From assembly GCF_014651595.1 (NCBI RefSeq), contig NZ_BMXE01000001.1, forward strand, positions 558,001 to 622,000: a stretch of DNA of 64,000 nucleotides, written 5' to 3'. The position numbers were made by a program, and so were the translations under genes. Below, piece after piece: positions 8,809 to 18,278 of this stretch; the first letter of the stretch is position 1; the number at the start of each line of letters is the position of its first letter. The notes beneath the pieces are model-generated. The model was not told where the DNA came from. It was given only the letters and a program-made list of their open reading frames with translations, and made no database searches. This DNA is from Pseudovibrio japonicus. Its GTDB lineage: Bacteria > Pseudomonadota > Alphaproteobacteria > Rhizobiales > Stappiaceae.

Positions 8809-9471
8809 ATGACAGAAGAACTGGGCATTAAGACCGAACCTGCTGTTGATACAGCAGCAACTGTAGAGGTGCTGGCCAGTGCCATCGCCAAAAAGGGATA
8901 CAAAGCCATTGGGCGCTACTATTCGTTTTCCAAGTGGAAGCAGTTGAAGCCAACTGAGGCCCAGCAGCTGATTGCTGCGGGCCTTTCTATCATCACCGTT
9001 TATCAGGACAGCAACGACCGAGCCTCGTCCTTTACGGGTGCAACGGGAACTCAACAGGCGACACAGGCCTTGCATCTGGCGCAGAACGTTATCAGACAAC
9101 CCAAAGGCTCAGGCATCTATTTTGCCGTTGATTATGACGCCTCTTATTACGACTACGTCAATTTTATCTCCCCGTACTTCAAGGCCGTGCAGGCTGTCTT
9201 TAAAGAGGCCGGTGATCCCTACAAGATTGGCGTTTATGGAAGTGGTTTGATCTGCGAGAAAGCGCTTCAGGATGGTCTGGTGGAACTTACATGGCTCAGC
9301 CAGTCCAAAGGGTTCCACGACTATCAAAAGTTTCGCGACAGCCGGAAGTGGAACATCCTGCAAGGAGACAACGTTCAGATCTCCGGCACAGACTTTGACA
9401 GCGACACTGTCAATCTGACCAATGGCAATTTTGGCGGGTTTACGCACCTTGTTCCAGCGACAGACAGTTAA
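8809..9471 (+). CDS. DUF1906 (Rv2525c-like, glycoside-hydrolase-like) domain protein
   Basis: A 220-residue protein matching the DUF1906 TIM-barrel family: KAIGRYYSF, IITVYQDSN, a conserved IYFAVDYDA strand and IGVYGSG. Family members resemble glycoside hydrolases of the GH25 type and are thought to act on cell-wall polymers, but activity is rarely shown. There is no signal peptide from the chosen ATG; an in-frame GTG at 8758 would add 17 residues that also do not look like a signal. The first 20 residues look like a linker. It lies 125 bases after the kinase gene and is probably a separate unit. Confidence 0.75.
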   Translation: MTEELGIKTEPAVDTAATVEVLASAIAKKGYKAIGRYYSFSKWKQLKPTEAQQLIAAGLSIITVYQDSNDRASSFTGATGTQQATQALHLAQNVIRQPKGSGIYFAVDYDASYYDYVNFISPYFKAVQAVFKEAGDPYKIGVYGSGLICEKALQDGLVELTWLSQSKGFHDYQKFRDSRKWNILQGDNVQISGTDFDSDTVNLTNGNFGGFTHLVPATDS

Positions 9472-9543
9472 CCTGCCCCGTTTGAGGCGACGGGAAAGCA
9501 TGGCCTTGCACAGTCACCACGGACTGCGCAAGGCCTTGTTATG

Positions 9544-11727
9544 TCAGACAGAGGCAGTGTGCCTTGCTTTTGCTTCCAGACGGCGCTTGTGCAGCACCGG
9601 TTCAGTATACCCGCTTGGCTGAATGCGCCCCTTGAACACCAGATCACATGCAGCCTGGAAGGCGACGGAGTTATCGAAATCCGGTGCCATATTGCTGTAG
9701 GCCGGATCGCCCGCATTCTGCTCATCCACAACAGCGGCCATACGCTTCATGGTCTCCATTACCTGCTCTTTTGAGCAGACATTGTGATGCAGCCAGTTGG
9801 CGATGTGCTGGGAGGAGATGCGGCAGGTGGCGCGGTCTTCCATCAACGCCACGTTATGGATATCCGGCACTTTGGAACAGCCAACGCCCTGCTCTACCCA
9901 GCGCACAACATAGCCAAGGATGCCCTGGGCATTGTTTTCAATTTCAGCCTGAATGTCTTCCGGTGTCCAGTTTGGATTGGTGGCAACCGGAATGGAAAGG
10001 ATATCATCCAGTTTCGCAGGCTCGCGGTTGGCAAGTTCGTCTTGCACCGCTGGCACGCAGACCTGATGGTAATGCATGGCATGCAAGGTTGCTGCGGTTG
10101 GCGAGGGAACCCATGCAGTGTTTGCACCGGCTTTTGGATGGCCGATCTTTTGCTCCAGCATGTCGTGCATAAGGTCCGGCATGGCCCACATGCCCTTGCC
10201 GATTTGCGCATGTTCGCGCAAACCACAGGCAAGGCCGGTATCCACGTTATGATCCTCGTAGGCGCTGATCCAGTTTGCTTGCTTCATGTCCGCCTTGCGG
10301 ATCATTGGGCCTGCCTCCATGGAGGTGTGAATCTCATCGCCGGTACGGTCAAGGAAGCCGGTGTTGATGAAGCAGACACGGGACTTAGCCGCGCGGATGC
10401 ACTCCTTGAGGTTGACCGTGGTGCGGCGTTCCTCGTCCATGATGCCCATTTTCAGCGTGTTGCGCGGCAGTTCCAGCACGTCTTCGACACGGCCAAACAG
10501 CTCATTTGCGAAGGCAACTTCGTCCGGTCCGTGCATCTTCGGCTTCACGATGTAGACGGAGCCAGATACGGAGTTCATGTTGCGCGCTGTAGCACCCTCG
10601 CGCATTCCGATGTCATGAATGGCGCAAAGGGATGTGACCATGGCATCCATAATGCCTTCAAACACCTCGTTACCGTCCTGATCAAGGATCGCCGGATTGG
10701 TCATGAGATGGCCGACGTTGCGCACCAGCATGAGGGAGCGGCCCTTCAGCGCCAACGGGTCGCCCTGCGCGTCTATGTAGGTGCGGTCAGCATTCAAAGC
10801 GCGGGTGAAGGTTTTGTCGCCTTTGGTGACCTCTTCCTTCAAGTCACCATTCATCAAGCCCAGCCAGTTACGGTAGGCCAGTGTCTTGTCCTCACCGTCC
10901 ACGGCTGCAACGGAATCCTCGCAGTCCATGATGGTGGAGATGGCAGATTCTAAAATGATGTCGCTGATGCCCGCTTTGTCCACTGCACCGATTGGGCTGG
11001 TGCGGTCAAACAGAAGGTCAAAGTGCAGGCCATTCTTTTGAAGCAGGATCGAGGTTGGCTCGTCTTTATCGCCAGAGTAGCCAACAAAGCCAAGCGGATC
11101 CTGAAGGCCAGCCATATCCTCGTTTTCAAGAGTCAGCGCCAGAGACCCGCCCATGATGGCGAACTCTGTAACATCAGCCCAGCTGCCTTCGTCCAGCGGC
11201 AGGGCTTCATCCAGCTTCTTGCGCGCATAGGTGATCACTTCTGCACCGCGCTTTGGATCGTAGCCGCCCGCCTGCGGGGTGGTGCCCATGGCATCGGTGC
11301 CGTAGAGCGCATCATACAGAGAGCCCCAGCGCGCATTGGCGGCGTTGAGGGCGTAACGCGCATTCATGACAGGGACAACAAGCTGTGGGCCTGCAATCTC
11401 AGCGATTTCAGGATCAACGTTGGCGGTATCGACCTCGAAGCTGTCGCGCTCAGGCAAAAGATAGCCCAGCTCCTCGAGGAAGGCCCGATAGGCCTCCAGA
11501 TTGATGGTGCCGGGGTTGGCTTTGTGCCATGCATCAATCTTTGTCTGGATATCTTCACGAATTTGGAGCAGTTCACGATTTTTGGGCGTCAGATCCCGGA
11601 TCACCTGAGCAAAACCTTCCCAGAACTGATCGGATGCAACTCCGGTCCCCGGAAGCGCTTCTTTCTCGATGAAGTCGTGGAGTTCCGGTGAAACCTGAAG
11701 CGATGCAACATTCACTCTTTGCGACAT
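9544..11727 (-). CDS. glcB: Malate synthase G
   Basis: Condenses glyoxylate with acetyl-CoA to give malate and CoA, the second step of the glyoxylate shunt; a cytoplasmic monomer. The 727 residues from [16 protein letters not shown] fit the usual length of isoform G (about 720-730). Conserved segments visible include [28 protein letters not shown] and, near the C-terminus, [17 protein letters not shown], which contains the catalytic base Asp. The longer open frame upstream is rejected because homologues start at MSQRV, where a purine-rich site precedes the ATG. The neighbours are not glyoxylate genes; isocitrate lyase is not in the window. Confidence 0.96.
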   Translation of the reverse strand: MSQRVNVASLQVSPELHDFIEKEALPGTGVASDQFWEGFAQVIRDLTPKNRELLQIREDIQTKIDAWHKANPGTINLEAYRAFLEELGYLLPERDSFEVDTANVDPEIAEIAGPQLVVPVMNARYALNAANARWGSLYDALYGTDAMGTTPQAGGYDPKRGAEVITYARKKLDEALPLDEGSWADVTEFAIMGGSLALTLENEDMAGLQDPLGFVGYSGDKDEPTSILLQKNGLHFDLLFDRTSPIGAVDKAGISDIILESAISTIMDCEDSVAAVDGEDKTLAYRNWLGLMNGDLKEEVTKGDKTFTRALNADRTYIDAQGDPLALKGRSLMLVRNVGHLMTNPAILDQDGNEVFEGIMDAMVTSLCAIHDIGMREGATARNMNSVSGSVYIVKPKMHGPDEVAFANELFGRVEDVLELPRNTLKMGIMDEERRTTVNLKECIRAAKSRVCFINTGFLDRTGDEIHTSMEAGPMIRKADMKQANWISAYEDHNVDTGLACGLREHAQIGKGMWAMPDLMHDMLEQKIGHPKAGANTAWVPSPTAATLHAMHYHQVCVPAVQDELANREPAKLDDILSIPVATNPNWTPEDIQAEIENNAQGILGYVVRWVEQGVGCSKVPDIHNVALMEDRATCRISSQHIANWLHHNVCSKEQVMETMKRMAAVVDEQNAGDPAYSNMAPDFDNSVAFQAACDLVFKGRIQPSGYTEPVLHKRRLEAKARHTASV

Positions 11728-12076
11728 GGGTCCCCTCATCTTATCGTTTTGCAGGAGACTTGCCGTCAGGTCCTGCTGCTTCGTTTTTTCAAAGCAAACC
11801 CTTGCAAATTCAATCTCAAGTTTCAATGCATCAATTCGTTATCAGTTGTTTCAAAACACAGGTGATTGACTGGATAGATTATGCCGGCTCAGGAGAAGCC
11901 TGATTTTTGCCAGTATTTCCTGTAAGTTATCGCAGGCTGCCGCTGGGTACGCGGCATACTTGATGAAACCTCTAGAGCGATTGCGTAAATTACCCTTGCA
12001 TTTAATGAGGGGACCGTGAAGGGTGACCCGGCCTTACCTGCGGTGTCTCCCACTCGCTTATTTACGGACAAACTAC
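11728..12076. other. Divergent promoter region, malate synthase / EamA gene
   Basis: No gene is seen. It should hold the promoters of both divergent genes. A small hairpin (tgccgc-tgggtac-gcggca, 11938-11956) is visible; its role is unknown. Confidence 0.5.
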
Positions 12077-13000
12077 ATGCCTCTTCTTCGATCTTTGTAC
12101 AGCAGACCGATGCTGCTTCTGGTGCTGACCACGCTCATGTGGAGCGGTAACGCCGTAGCCAGTAAGCTTGCTGTGGGGCATGTCTCGCCAATGGTGATTG
12201 TGTTTTTGCGCTGGATGATTGTGGCAGGGCTTATGAGCCTGATTGCGTGGCGCGAGCTTGTTGCCTCCTGGGATGCAATCCGCCCTCACCTTGTGAGCAT
12301 TGCGCTGATGGCCGCTTTCGGGTTTTCTGGGTTTAACGGCTTATTTTATCTGGCGGCACATAACACCACGGCGGTGAATATCGGCATTTTGCAGGGTTCG
12401 ATCCCCATGATCGTTGTGGTCGGGGCGTATTTCCTGTTTGGCGTTCGGGTGACGTTGGTTCAGTTCCTCGGCATCCTGTTGACTTTGCTTGGAGTTTTTC
12501 TAGTTGCGAGCCAAGGCAGCTGGCAGGTTCTCTTAAACCTGCAGATCAATCCGGGTGATGCTTTGATGTTGGTTGCCGCGTTGTTTTACGCCGGTTACAC
12601 GCTGGCTTTACGGAACCGGCCCAAGGTTCCGGCACTTGCCTTCTTTGCCGTGATGGCATTTGTGGCCGCTCTAGTCTCCCTGCCCATGCTGGCAGTTGAG
12701 TACTCTCAGGAGACGCTGGTGTGGCCTACTGTGCAGGGTTGGCTGGTTATTTTTTATATTGCACTTTGCCCCTCTTTCCTTGCGCAGATTTTCTTTATGC
12801 GCGGTGTGGAGATGATTGGGCCGAACCGGGCTGGCGTTTTTGTCAATCTGGTGCCGGTGTTTTCCGCTGCCATGGCGATTATCCTGCTGGGTGAGGAGTT
12901 TGCACTGTATCATGGAGCTGCGCTTGCACTGGTGCTTGGCGGGATCTGGATCGCCGAGAAGTTTGCCTGGGAGAAACGGCTCAAGAAGGTAGAGGCCTGA
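12077..13000 (+). CDS. EamA/DMT-family transporter
   Basis: Inner-membrane protein of 307 residues with about ten membrane spans in two EamA repeats (about 10-145 and 160-300), the usual layout of drug/metabolite exporters. Motifs typical of the family are LMWSGNAVASKLAV near the N-terminus, AAHNTTAVNIGILQG, and at the end of repeat two PVFSAAMAIILLGEEFALYHG. The ATG at 12077 starts right before the first span; a GTG further upstream would add an unlikely 18-residue leader. The substrate is unknown. A terminator-like hairpin follows. Confidence 0.88.
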   Translation: MPLLRSLYSRPMLLLVLTTLMWSGNAVASKLAVGHVSPMVIVFLRWMIVAGLMSLIAWRELVASWDAIRPHLVSIALMAAFGFSGFNGLFYLAAHNTTAVNIGILQGSIPMIVVVGAYFLFGVRVTLVQFLGILLTLLGVFLVASQGSWQVLLNLQINPGDALMLVAALFYAGYTLALRNRPKVPALAFFAVMAFVAALVSLPMLAVEYSQETLVWPTVQGWLVIFYIALCPSFLAQIFFMRGVEMIGPNRAGVFVNLVPVFSAAMAIILLGEEFALYHGAALALVLGGIWIAEKFAWEKRLKKVEA

Positions 13001-13038
13001 TATTTACACAACAGAGAGCTGCATTACTCACAGGGTTT

Positions 13039-13070
13039 AAAGTCTACCATTCCGGTAGACTTTGTTTTTG
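13039..13070 (+). terminator. Intrinsic terminator after the EamA gene
   Basis: Perfect 10-bp stem aaagtctacc / ggtagacttt with loop attcc, followed by a T-rich tail (tttgtttttg). Confidence 0.88.
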
Positions 13071-13164
13071 TGCTATGTAACGCGCAAGTGTTGTTGTGTC
13101 GTGTTCAGCCAAACCTCAGCCAGACATGTACGCCGTGTGAGAATAAGTTTGAGCATACTCTGTT

Positions 13165-14088
13165 TTGGAGGCTGATCTCTCATTTCAGTTATGCGCAGTT
13201 GTAGATCCGGAGGTTTTGCAGGCAGTGTCCATCGGTCTATCGCTTCCAGATATTCCCGCTTCTGAAACGGTGGGCATTCCCGCACGGTTCTCCGGCCTTG
13301 TTGCTGCAGCCCATCCTGATGGTGGGGCTTTGGTATCAGGGCGGATGATTGGATCTCCCGCTAGGCATGTGGTGGCAGCGGAACTACGGGAGTTTTCCGG
13401 CTTTGAGGCAAACTTTGGCATTGTTGCCAAGCATATGATCGAACATGCCAAAGAGGTTCGCGAAGCGCCGACGGCCAAGATTGGCGCAAGCCTTGCCTTG
13501 AAGACGATTTGTCAGGCAGTTCTGAACCGGATCTCTGTGACCTATCTTCTTTCTGGCCGTGCGCCACGTCTGGATGAACTGCGGTTTGTGCTGCATGAAA
13601 AGGCCCCCTGGGTGGAGCTTTTCTATGATCCGCGGCTTAGTCTTGAAGATTTTGAGCTTAATCCCGATCAGGGGCCTGCCGAGCTGTTTGCGCTTTCCAT
13701 TTGCTTTGACGATATCATTCAGGTCTTCCACCGTGAGCTGGGGCGGCGGAAGGTGGCGCCTTCTGTGTTTTATTCCACGGTTGCTGTCTCAATCACATCG
13801 CCGTTCTTGGTGCTACGCCGTCATGGGGCCAAGCCACCGGAGGTTGCCAGCGTGATGCGGGCTTATCTGGCGAGCCTTGGCAAGAAGATCAATGACGGGA
13901 TTGTATGGCGGCAGCGCGAACTTGCAGGGCAGATTGAGTATGCCCCGAGGCGCAAGGCCTGCTGCCTGAAATACGCCCTGCCCTCCAAGCCGCATTTGTG
14001 CTCCACCTGTTCGCGGAGCACGCAGACCACATTCTTTGATGAGGTCAAAGGGCCAGTGGGCGGCCATTCGTTGCCCGATGGCCGCTAA
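13165..14088 (+). CDS. FhuF-like (2Fe-2S) ferric siderophore reductase
   Basis: A 307-residue soluble protein. The C-terminus has a cysteine pattern CC-x11-C-x2-C (CCLKYALPSKPHLCSTC), close to the CC-x10-C-x2-C cluster of E. coli FhuF, which binds a [2Fe-2S] centre and reduces ferric siderophores in the cytoplasm. The mid part contains VFYSTVAVSITSPFLVLRRHG, also in keeping with the FhuF/IucA-like fold. The start is uncertain: the TTG at 13165 has no clear ribosome site, and GTG codons further in are possible. No siderophore genes lie nearby. It ends eight bases from the convergent HerA-like gene. The one-residue longer spacing in the cluster needs checking against homologues. Confidence 0.7.
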   Translation: MEADLSFQLCAVVDPEVLQAVSIGLSLPDIPASETVGIPARFSGLVAAAHPDGGALVSGRMIGSPARHVVAAELREFSGFEANFGIVAKHMIEHAKEVREAPTAKIGASLALKTICQAVLNRISVTYLLSGRAPRLDELRFVLHEKAPWVELFYDPRLSLEDFELNPDQGPAELFALSICFDDIIQVFHRELGRRKVAPSVFYSTVAVSITSPFLVLRRHGAKPPEVASVMRAYLASLGKKINDGIVWRQRELAGQIEYAPRRKACCLKYALPSKPHLCSTCSRSTQTTFFDEVKGPVGGHSLPDGR

Positions 14089-14095
14089 CTGAGGC

Positions 14096-15562
14096 TTATT
14101 TGGTGGCGGTTTGCTTGCCAATATCCGGCAGGGTCACGATCCGGTTGCCGCGCAAGTCGCTGGCACAGATGATGAAGCCCTGCTCTTCCATATGGGTGAG
14201 CAGCCAGCGCGCTCTGCCGGGTGAGCGGGTGCCGTAGGCCTTGGCAATCTCCAGATCTTCCGGGCAAGGATCACCTGCAAACGCAGCTTTTGCCAGCAGC
14301 AGATAGACGCCGCGCATTTCTTCTGGCAGCTGACCTGCGATCACTTCTGCCTGTTGCCAGTCGCCTGCTTCGACTTCCTTCTTGTCGACGCCTGCGCGGG
14401 CGACAGACAGGAGCTTGCGGAACTTGGCAAGATCCTGAGACTTCAGGCGCTCAATTCGGCAGCGGACCTGAAAATCCTGATAGAGCTGGGAGACTGGCGC
14501 AAAGGCAGCTTCCGGGTCTTCGAGGATTTTGGCGATAATTTCCTGATACTGCTGGTTCTTCTCTTCCAGATTGAAGAGGTCTTCCGGCTCGGCTTCAACA
14601 ACTTCCTTATGCTGCGCCTGCATGTTGCTGGCTGCGGTTTGCGACAGCTGCATCATTACGTCTTTTGCGGAAGGCGCTGCCACGCGGTTGTTGTTCAAAA
14701 CCGGGTCATTCTCGGTTGCGGTAAAGATCAGTTCCGCTGCAGTTTCAACCGGTTGATCGGGTAGCGGCATCAATTTTGGCGAACCTCCGCGGCTGCCGGT
14801 GACAACGTCGCCGATGACCACTTTTTGTGGGCGGCGGGTCATAGCAGGACCGAGAGAGATGAACTGACCACGCTCCAGATTACGGAACTGTTCTGCCTGA
14901 CGGCGGTCCATACCCAGCAAATCCGAGGCGCGGGCCATATCGATGTCAAGGAAGGTACGGCCCATCAGGAAGTTGGAGGCTTCCGCCGCCACGTTCTTGG
15001 CAAGCTTTGCCAGACGCTGGGTTGCGATGATGCCAGCCAGACCACGCTTACGACCGCGACACATGAGGTTGGTCATGGCCATCAAGGAAAGGCGGCGGGC
15101 TTCTTCGCCGTAATCGCCGGATGCGGCGGGAGCAAACAGCTGTGCTTCATCCACAACGACGAGCACGGGATACCAGTACTGGCGATCAGAATCGAACAGG
15201 CCGTTCATAAAGGCAGCTGCCGCCTTGAGCTGTTTGTCCGGTTCCAGATGCTCCAGATTGAGCACGACAGAAATGCGGTGCTGGCGCACGCGGGCGGCGA
15301 TCATGGTAAGTTCGCGATCATTCATGGTCGCTTCGATCACCACATGGCCAAACTCATCGGCCAGTGAGACAAAGTCACCTTCCGGATCAATCACGACCTG
15401 CTGAACCCACGGAGCGCTCTGCTCCATGAGGCGTCGCAACAAATGTGATTTACCCGAGCCGGAGTTGCCCTGAACCAGCAAACGCGTTGCAAGCAATTCC
15501 TCAAGATCGACAACAGAGGGAGTACCATGGGGGGTGACACCCATTTCGATGCTGACCGTCAT
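14096..15562 (-). CDS. HerA-like ATP-binding protein (DUF87)
   Basis: A 488-residue hexameric-type P-loop ATPase of the HerA/FtsK group. The N-terminus has Walker A GNSGSGKSHLLRRL (about residues 32-45) and Walker B VLVVVDEAQLFAPA (about 133-146). Arg-rich segments such as RGRKRGLAGIIATQR follow, which are typical of the clade. The C-terminal 180 residues are helical and acidic, ending in a winged-helix-like stretch. HerA proteins usually pump DNA with the nuclease NurA; no nuclease gene is adjacent here, so the partner and role are open. It is a single-gene unit. Confidence 0.85.
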   Translation of the reverse strand: MTVSIEMGVTPHGTPSVVDLEELLATRLLVQGNSGSGKSHLLRRLMEQSAPWVQQVVIDPEGDFVSLADEFGHVVIEATMNDRELTMIAARVRQHRISVVLNLEHLEPDKQLKAAAAFMNGLFDSDRQYWYPVLVVVDEAQLFAPAASGDYGEEARRLSLMAMTNLMCRGRKRGLAGIIATQRLAKLAKNVAAEASNFLMGRTFLDIDMARASDLLGMDRRQAEQFRNLERGQFISLGPAMTRRPQKVVIGDVVTGSRGGSPKLMPLPDQPVETAAELIFTATENDPVLNNNRVAAPSAKDVMMQLSQTAASNMQAQHKEVVEAEPEDLFNLEEKNQQYQEIIAKILEDPEAAFAPVSQLYQDFQVRCRIERLKSQDLAKFRKLLSVARAGVDKKEVEAGDWQQAEVIAGQLPEEMRGVYLLLAKAAFAGDPCPEDLEIAKAYGTRSPGRARWLLTHMEEQGFIICASDLRGNRIVTLPDIGKQTATK

Positions 15563-15940
15563 TCAAAGTCTCTTGTTGTGCCCTATCAAGGCAGTGATAA
15601 CCGGGGGGCCGGCAATATCTGATAGCTGGGAGGTTCACGCAAACTTGCTGATTCTTGCGGAAATAGCAAAGTCGGCAGGCGCGTTCCTTTGCTTTCCCAC
15701 AAGCGCGCGGCGTGACCATCAAACCAGTACGCTCCTGAAGGCCAAAGCCATGAGTGCAAATGCCATAAATGAGGGAAACTGGCAATTGGATATGCCCGAT
15801 TTCCAAGGGGCAACATCGCTTGCTCTAACAATTACCCTTATATTGACCAGTTTCCGTAGTAGCGTGAGTTGAAATGAGATGCTAAGGACGGCATTATGTA
15901 AAAGAACGTAGTTCGGGCAAACTTGGGGGAAAGCCATCGC
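15563..15940. other. Divergent intergenic region, HerA-like / hemolysin III genes
   Basis: No gene or clear structure is seen in these 378 bases; short open frames on both strands lack protein-like features. Promoters of both neighbours must lie here. Confidence 0.5.
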
Positions 15941-16585
15941 ATGAGAATGGAAACCTATGCTGAAAGAGTAGCGGATGGTGTAATCCACGTTTTGGGGATT
16001 GCGTTTGGTGCTGCAGCCACAACTGCCATTGTGATGGTCTTATGGGCCGCCGATGACTACGCGCGGCAAATCAGCATCTATATCTACGCTGCAACGCTGA
16101 TGGCCATGCTGACTTGCTCGGCCACTTACAACATCTTGCAGAAAGACAACAAGTTCGGTCTTTTACGTCGTCTGGACCATTCTGCGATCTATTTCCTGAT
16201 TGCTGGCACCTACACGCCGCTCTGTCTGATGGTTCTACGCGGCTGGCTTGGTTACTCCATGCTGATTGGAATTTGGGCTTGTGCCATTGCCGGAGCCGCC
16301 ATCAAAATCTTCCGCATGAAGCAGTTGGACAAGTTGGCTGTGCCGATCTATCTGGCCATGGGCTGGGCCAGCTTCCTCGCCGTCGTTCCAATCTTTAACC
16401 AGCTTTCCGTTGCCGGCTTTACGCTGCTGCTCACGGGTGGTGCTCTTTATTCGGTCGGGACGTTGTTTTACATCTGGAAGAGCCTGCCGTTCCAGAACGC
16501 AATCTGGCATGGTTTTGTGCTATCGGCTGCTGCCTGTCACTTTGCGATGATCATGGTGGATGTGGCTCTGCCGGGCCTCGCCTAA
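15941..16585 (+). CDS. Hemolysin III / PAQR-family membrane protein
   Basis: A 214-residue protein with seven predicted membrane spans. It shows the HlyIII/PAQR pattern: an N-terminal ERVADGVIHVLGIAFG (E and H near the membrane), SATYNIL, RRLDHSAIYFLIAGTYTP with conserved D and H, and a C-terminal WHGFVLSAAACHF. In this family these His/Asp/Ser residues coordinate a metal; bacterial members are linked to membrane lipid homeostasis rather than proven haemolysis. The ATG at 15941 follows a ggggga purine stretch. Confidence 0.88.
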   Translation: MRMETYAERVADGVIHVLGIAFGAAATTAIVMVLWAADDYARQISIYIYAATLMAMLTCSATYNILQKDNKFGLLRRLDHSAIYFLIAGTYTPLCLMVLRGWLGYSMLIGIWACAIAGAAIKIFRMKQLDKLAVPIYLAMGWASFLAVVPIFNQLSVAGFTLLLTGGALYSVGTLFYIWKSLPFQNAIWHGFVLSAAACHFAMIMVDVALPGLA

Positions 16586-16643
16586 TTGATGCATCATACA
16601 CTGCGGATGGGGATGAACTCCCCTTCCCAGTCTGGCTGCCTCT

Positions 16644-16958
16644 TCACACACTCCCCTCAGCTTCAACCACCAACACACGCGCTTCTCCATGGGGATGGGC
16701 CACATGTTCGGTCCCGATTGCGGCATAAAAGACATCTCCTGATTTGAGGAGGGCCGAGTGCTCCTCTCCGTCGCTGCGGTACTTCATCTCAACCTGCCCC
16801 TGCAGCACAACAAAGACCTCTTCACCCTCATTGACGTGCCATTTGTAAGGCTTGTCTGTCCAATGCAGACGGGTGGTGATGCCATTCATATTGGCAATTT
16901 GCTGCGCTCCCCAAGCTTTGTCAGCGGTAAAGTTTGAACTTCTGATTACTGTCGCCAT
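16644..16958 (-). CDS. Small cupin-domain protein
   Basis: A 104-residue single cupin_2 barrel. The metal-site motif 1 is partly kept (WHVNEGEEVFVVLQGQVEMKY), and motif 2 is GDVFYAAIGTEHVAHPHGEARVLVVE. Such proteins can be small metal-dependent enzymes or sugar/effector binders. No pathway context is given by the neighbours. Confidence 0.8.
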   Translation of the reverse strand: MATVIRSSNFTADKAWGAQQIANMNGITTRLHWTDKPYKWHVNEGEEVFVVLQGQVEMKYRSDGEEHSALLKSGDVFYAAIGTEHVAHPHGEARVLVVEAEGSV

Positions 16959-17156
16959 CGCGTCTACCCCTTAGAAGATTAGCCGGAAAATCGACTGATC
17001 CTATTGATTTTAGAGGCATAATAAGAAAGAGTGTAGTTTCAGATCCCGCCAATGTGACCTCGCTTCATGCCAGCGGTTTCGGGCTTTGCGTCAATTCCCA
17101 TTGCTTTTTCCCATTAGCCATTTTTATAGTCCCATTGCTTTTGTTCGGAGTTCTTT

Positions 17157-18224
17157 ATGACAGATACAGCCCCCCATCTGGTTCAGGTCTTTGATGGCCA
17201 CAACGACACCCTACTTTCACTGGAGCGACGGTCTAAGACCCCTAAGGAACGCAGTTTCTTTGATGAAGCTGATTATGATCACATTGATCTGCCCCGGGCG
17301 CGCAAAGGCGGCTTTGCGGGCGGATTGTTTGCCATGTTCACTCCATCGGTCAGAGAAAAGCCGAAGGAAGGCAAAGAGGTTGATTTCAAAAGCCCTGAGC
17401 ACTTCGCACGCATTACACAGCCGGTCGCGCTGGACTATACAATGAAGCTGCTGGAGATCGCAGAGGACCTTGAAGCCAAGGGGAATGGTGAAGTGAAGAT
17501 CTGCCGTTCAACAGCGGCGATCAAAGAGGCAATGGCAGCCGAGCAACTGGCGATGATGTTGCATGTGGAAGGCGCAGAGTGCATCGACAAGGACTTTGAG
17601 GCCTTGGAAATGCTGTATAACCGCGGGCTACGCTCTATCGGACCGGTCTGGAGCCGGGAGACCATCTTCGGGCATGGCGTACCGATGAAGTTCGAGCATG
17701 GGCCGGACATTGGACCGGGTCTGACCGAACTGGGCAAAGAGCTCGTGCGCCAGTGTAACCATCGCGGCATCCAGCTGGACGTGTCTCATCTGAATGAGAA
17801 AGGCTTCTGGGATCTGGCAAAGCTTACTGACAAGCCGATCGTGGCGAGCCATTCCAACGTCTACAAGATCTGTCCAATGAGCCGGAATCTGACCGACAAA
17901 CAGCTTGATGCCATTGCGGAGTCCAAGGGGCTGGTGGGCATCAACTTTGCGGTCTTCTTCCTGCGTCCTGATGGTCAGCTGAACTCAGACATGCCGTTGG
18001 ACGTGATCCTGCGTCATGCGGACTATCTGATCAACAAACTGGGTGAAGACGGCGTTGCACTGGGGTCAGACTATGACGGATGTCTGGTTGCCAAAGACAT
18101 CAAGGATGTGGCTGGTCTGGCGAACCTGATTGAGGCGTTCCGTAAGGCTGACTTTGGTGAGGAATTGATTGCCAAGATCGCACATAAGAACTGGATCAGT
18201 GTACTGGAGCGGGCTGGGATCTAA
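17157..18224 (+). CDS. Membrane dipeptidase (peptidase family M19)
   Basis: A zinc dipeptidase of 355 residues, renal-dipeptidase type, which cleaves dipeptides including some with D-residues. Metal ligands of the family are visible: H-x-D in FDGHNDT, E in MLHVEGAECID, H in LDVSHLNEKGFWDL, H in PIVASHSN and D in ALGSDYDG. No signal peptide is seen, so a cytoplasmic place is likely. It converges on an oligopeptide ABC transporter operon and shares its terminator, which hints at joint use of imported peptides. Confidence 0.92.
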   Translation: MTDTAPHLVQVFDGHNDTLLSLERRSKTPKERSFFDEADYDHIDLPRARKGGFAGGLFAMFTPSVREKPKEGKEVDFKSPEHFARITQPVALDYTMKLLEIAEDLEAKGNGEVKICRSTAAIKEAMAAEQLAMMLHVEGAECIDKDFEALEMLYNRGLRSIGPVWSRETIFGHGVPMKFEHGPDIGPGLTELGKELVRQCNHRGIQLDVSHLNEKGFWDLAKLTDKPIVASHSNVYKICPMSRNLTDKQLDAIAESKGLVGINFAVFFLRPDGQLNSDMPLDVILRHADYLINKLGEDGVALGSDYDGCLVAKDIKDVAGLANLIEAFRKADFGEELIAKIAHKNWISVLERAGI

Positions 18225-18240
18225 GAGCCGTACTGGCAAT

Positions 18241-18272
18241 AAAAAACCCCGGAGGATGCTCCGGGGTTTTCT
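18241..18272 (+). terminator. Bidirectional intrinsic terminator between dipeptidase and opp operon
   Basis: Perfect stem ccccggag/ctccgggg with loop gatg, an A run before and a T run after, so it works for both converging units. Confidence 0.92.
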
Positions 18273-18278
18273 ATGCTG

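Noticed and set aside
9784-10953. A 389-codon plus-strand open frame
   Set aside because: Lies wholly antisense to malate synthase G, whose motifs are intact; composition is a reading-frame shadow.
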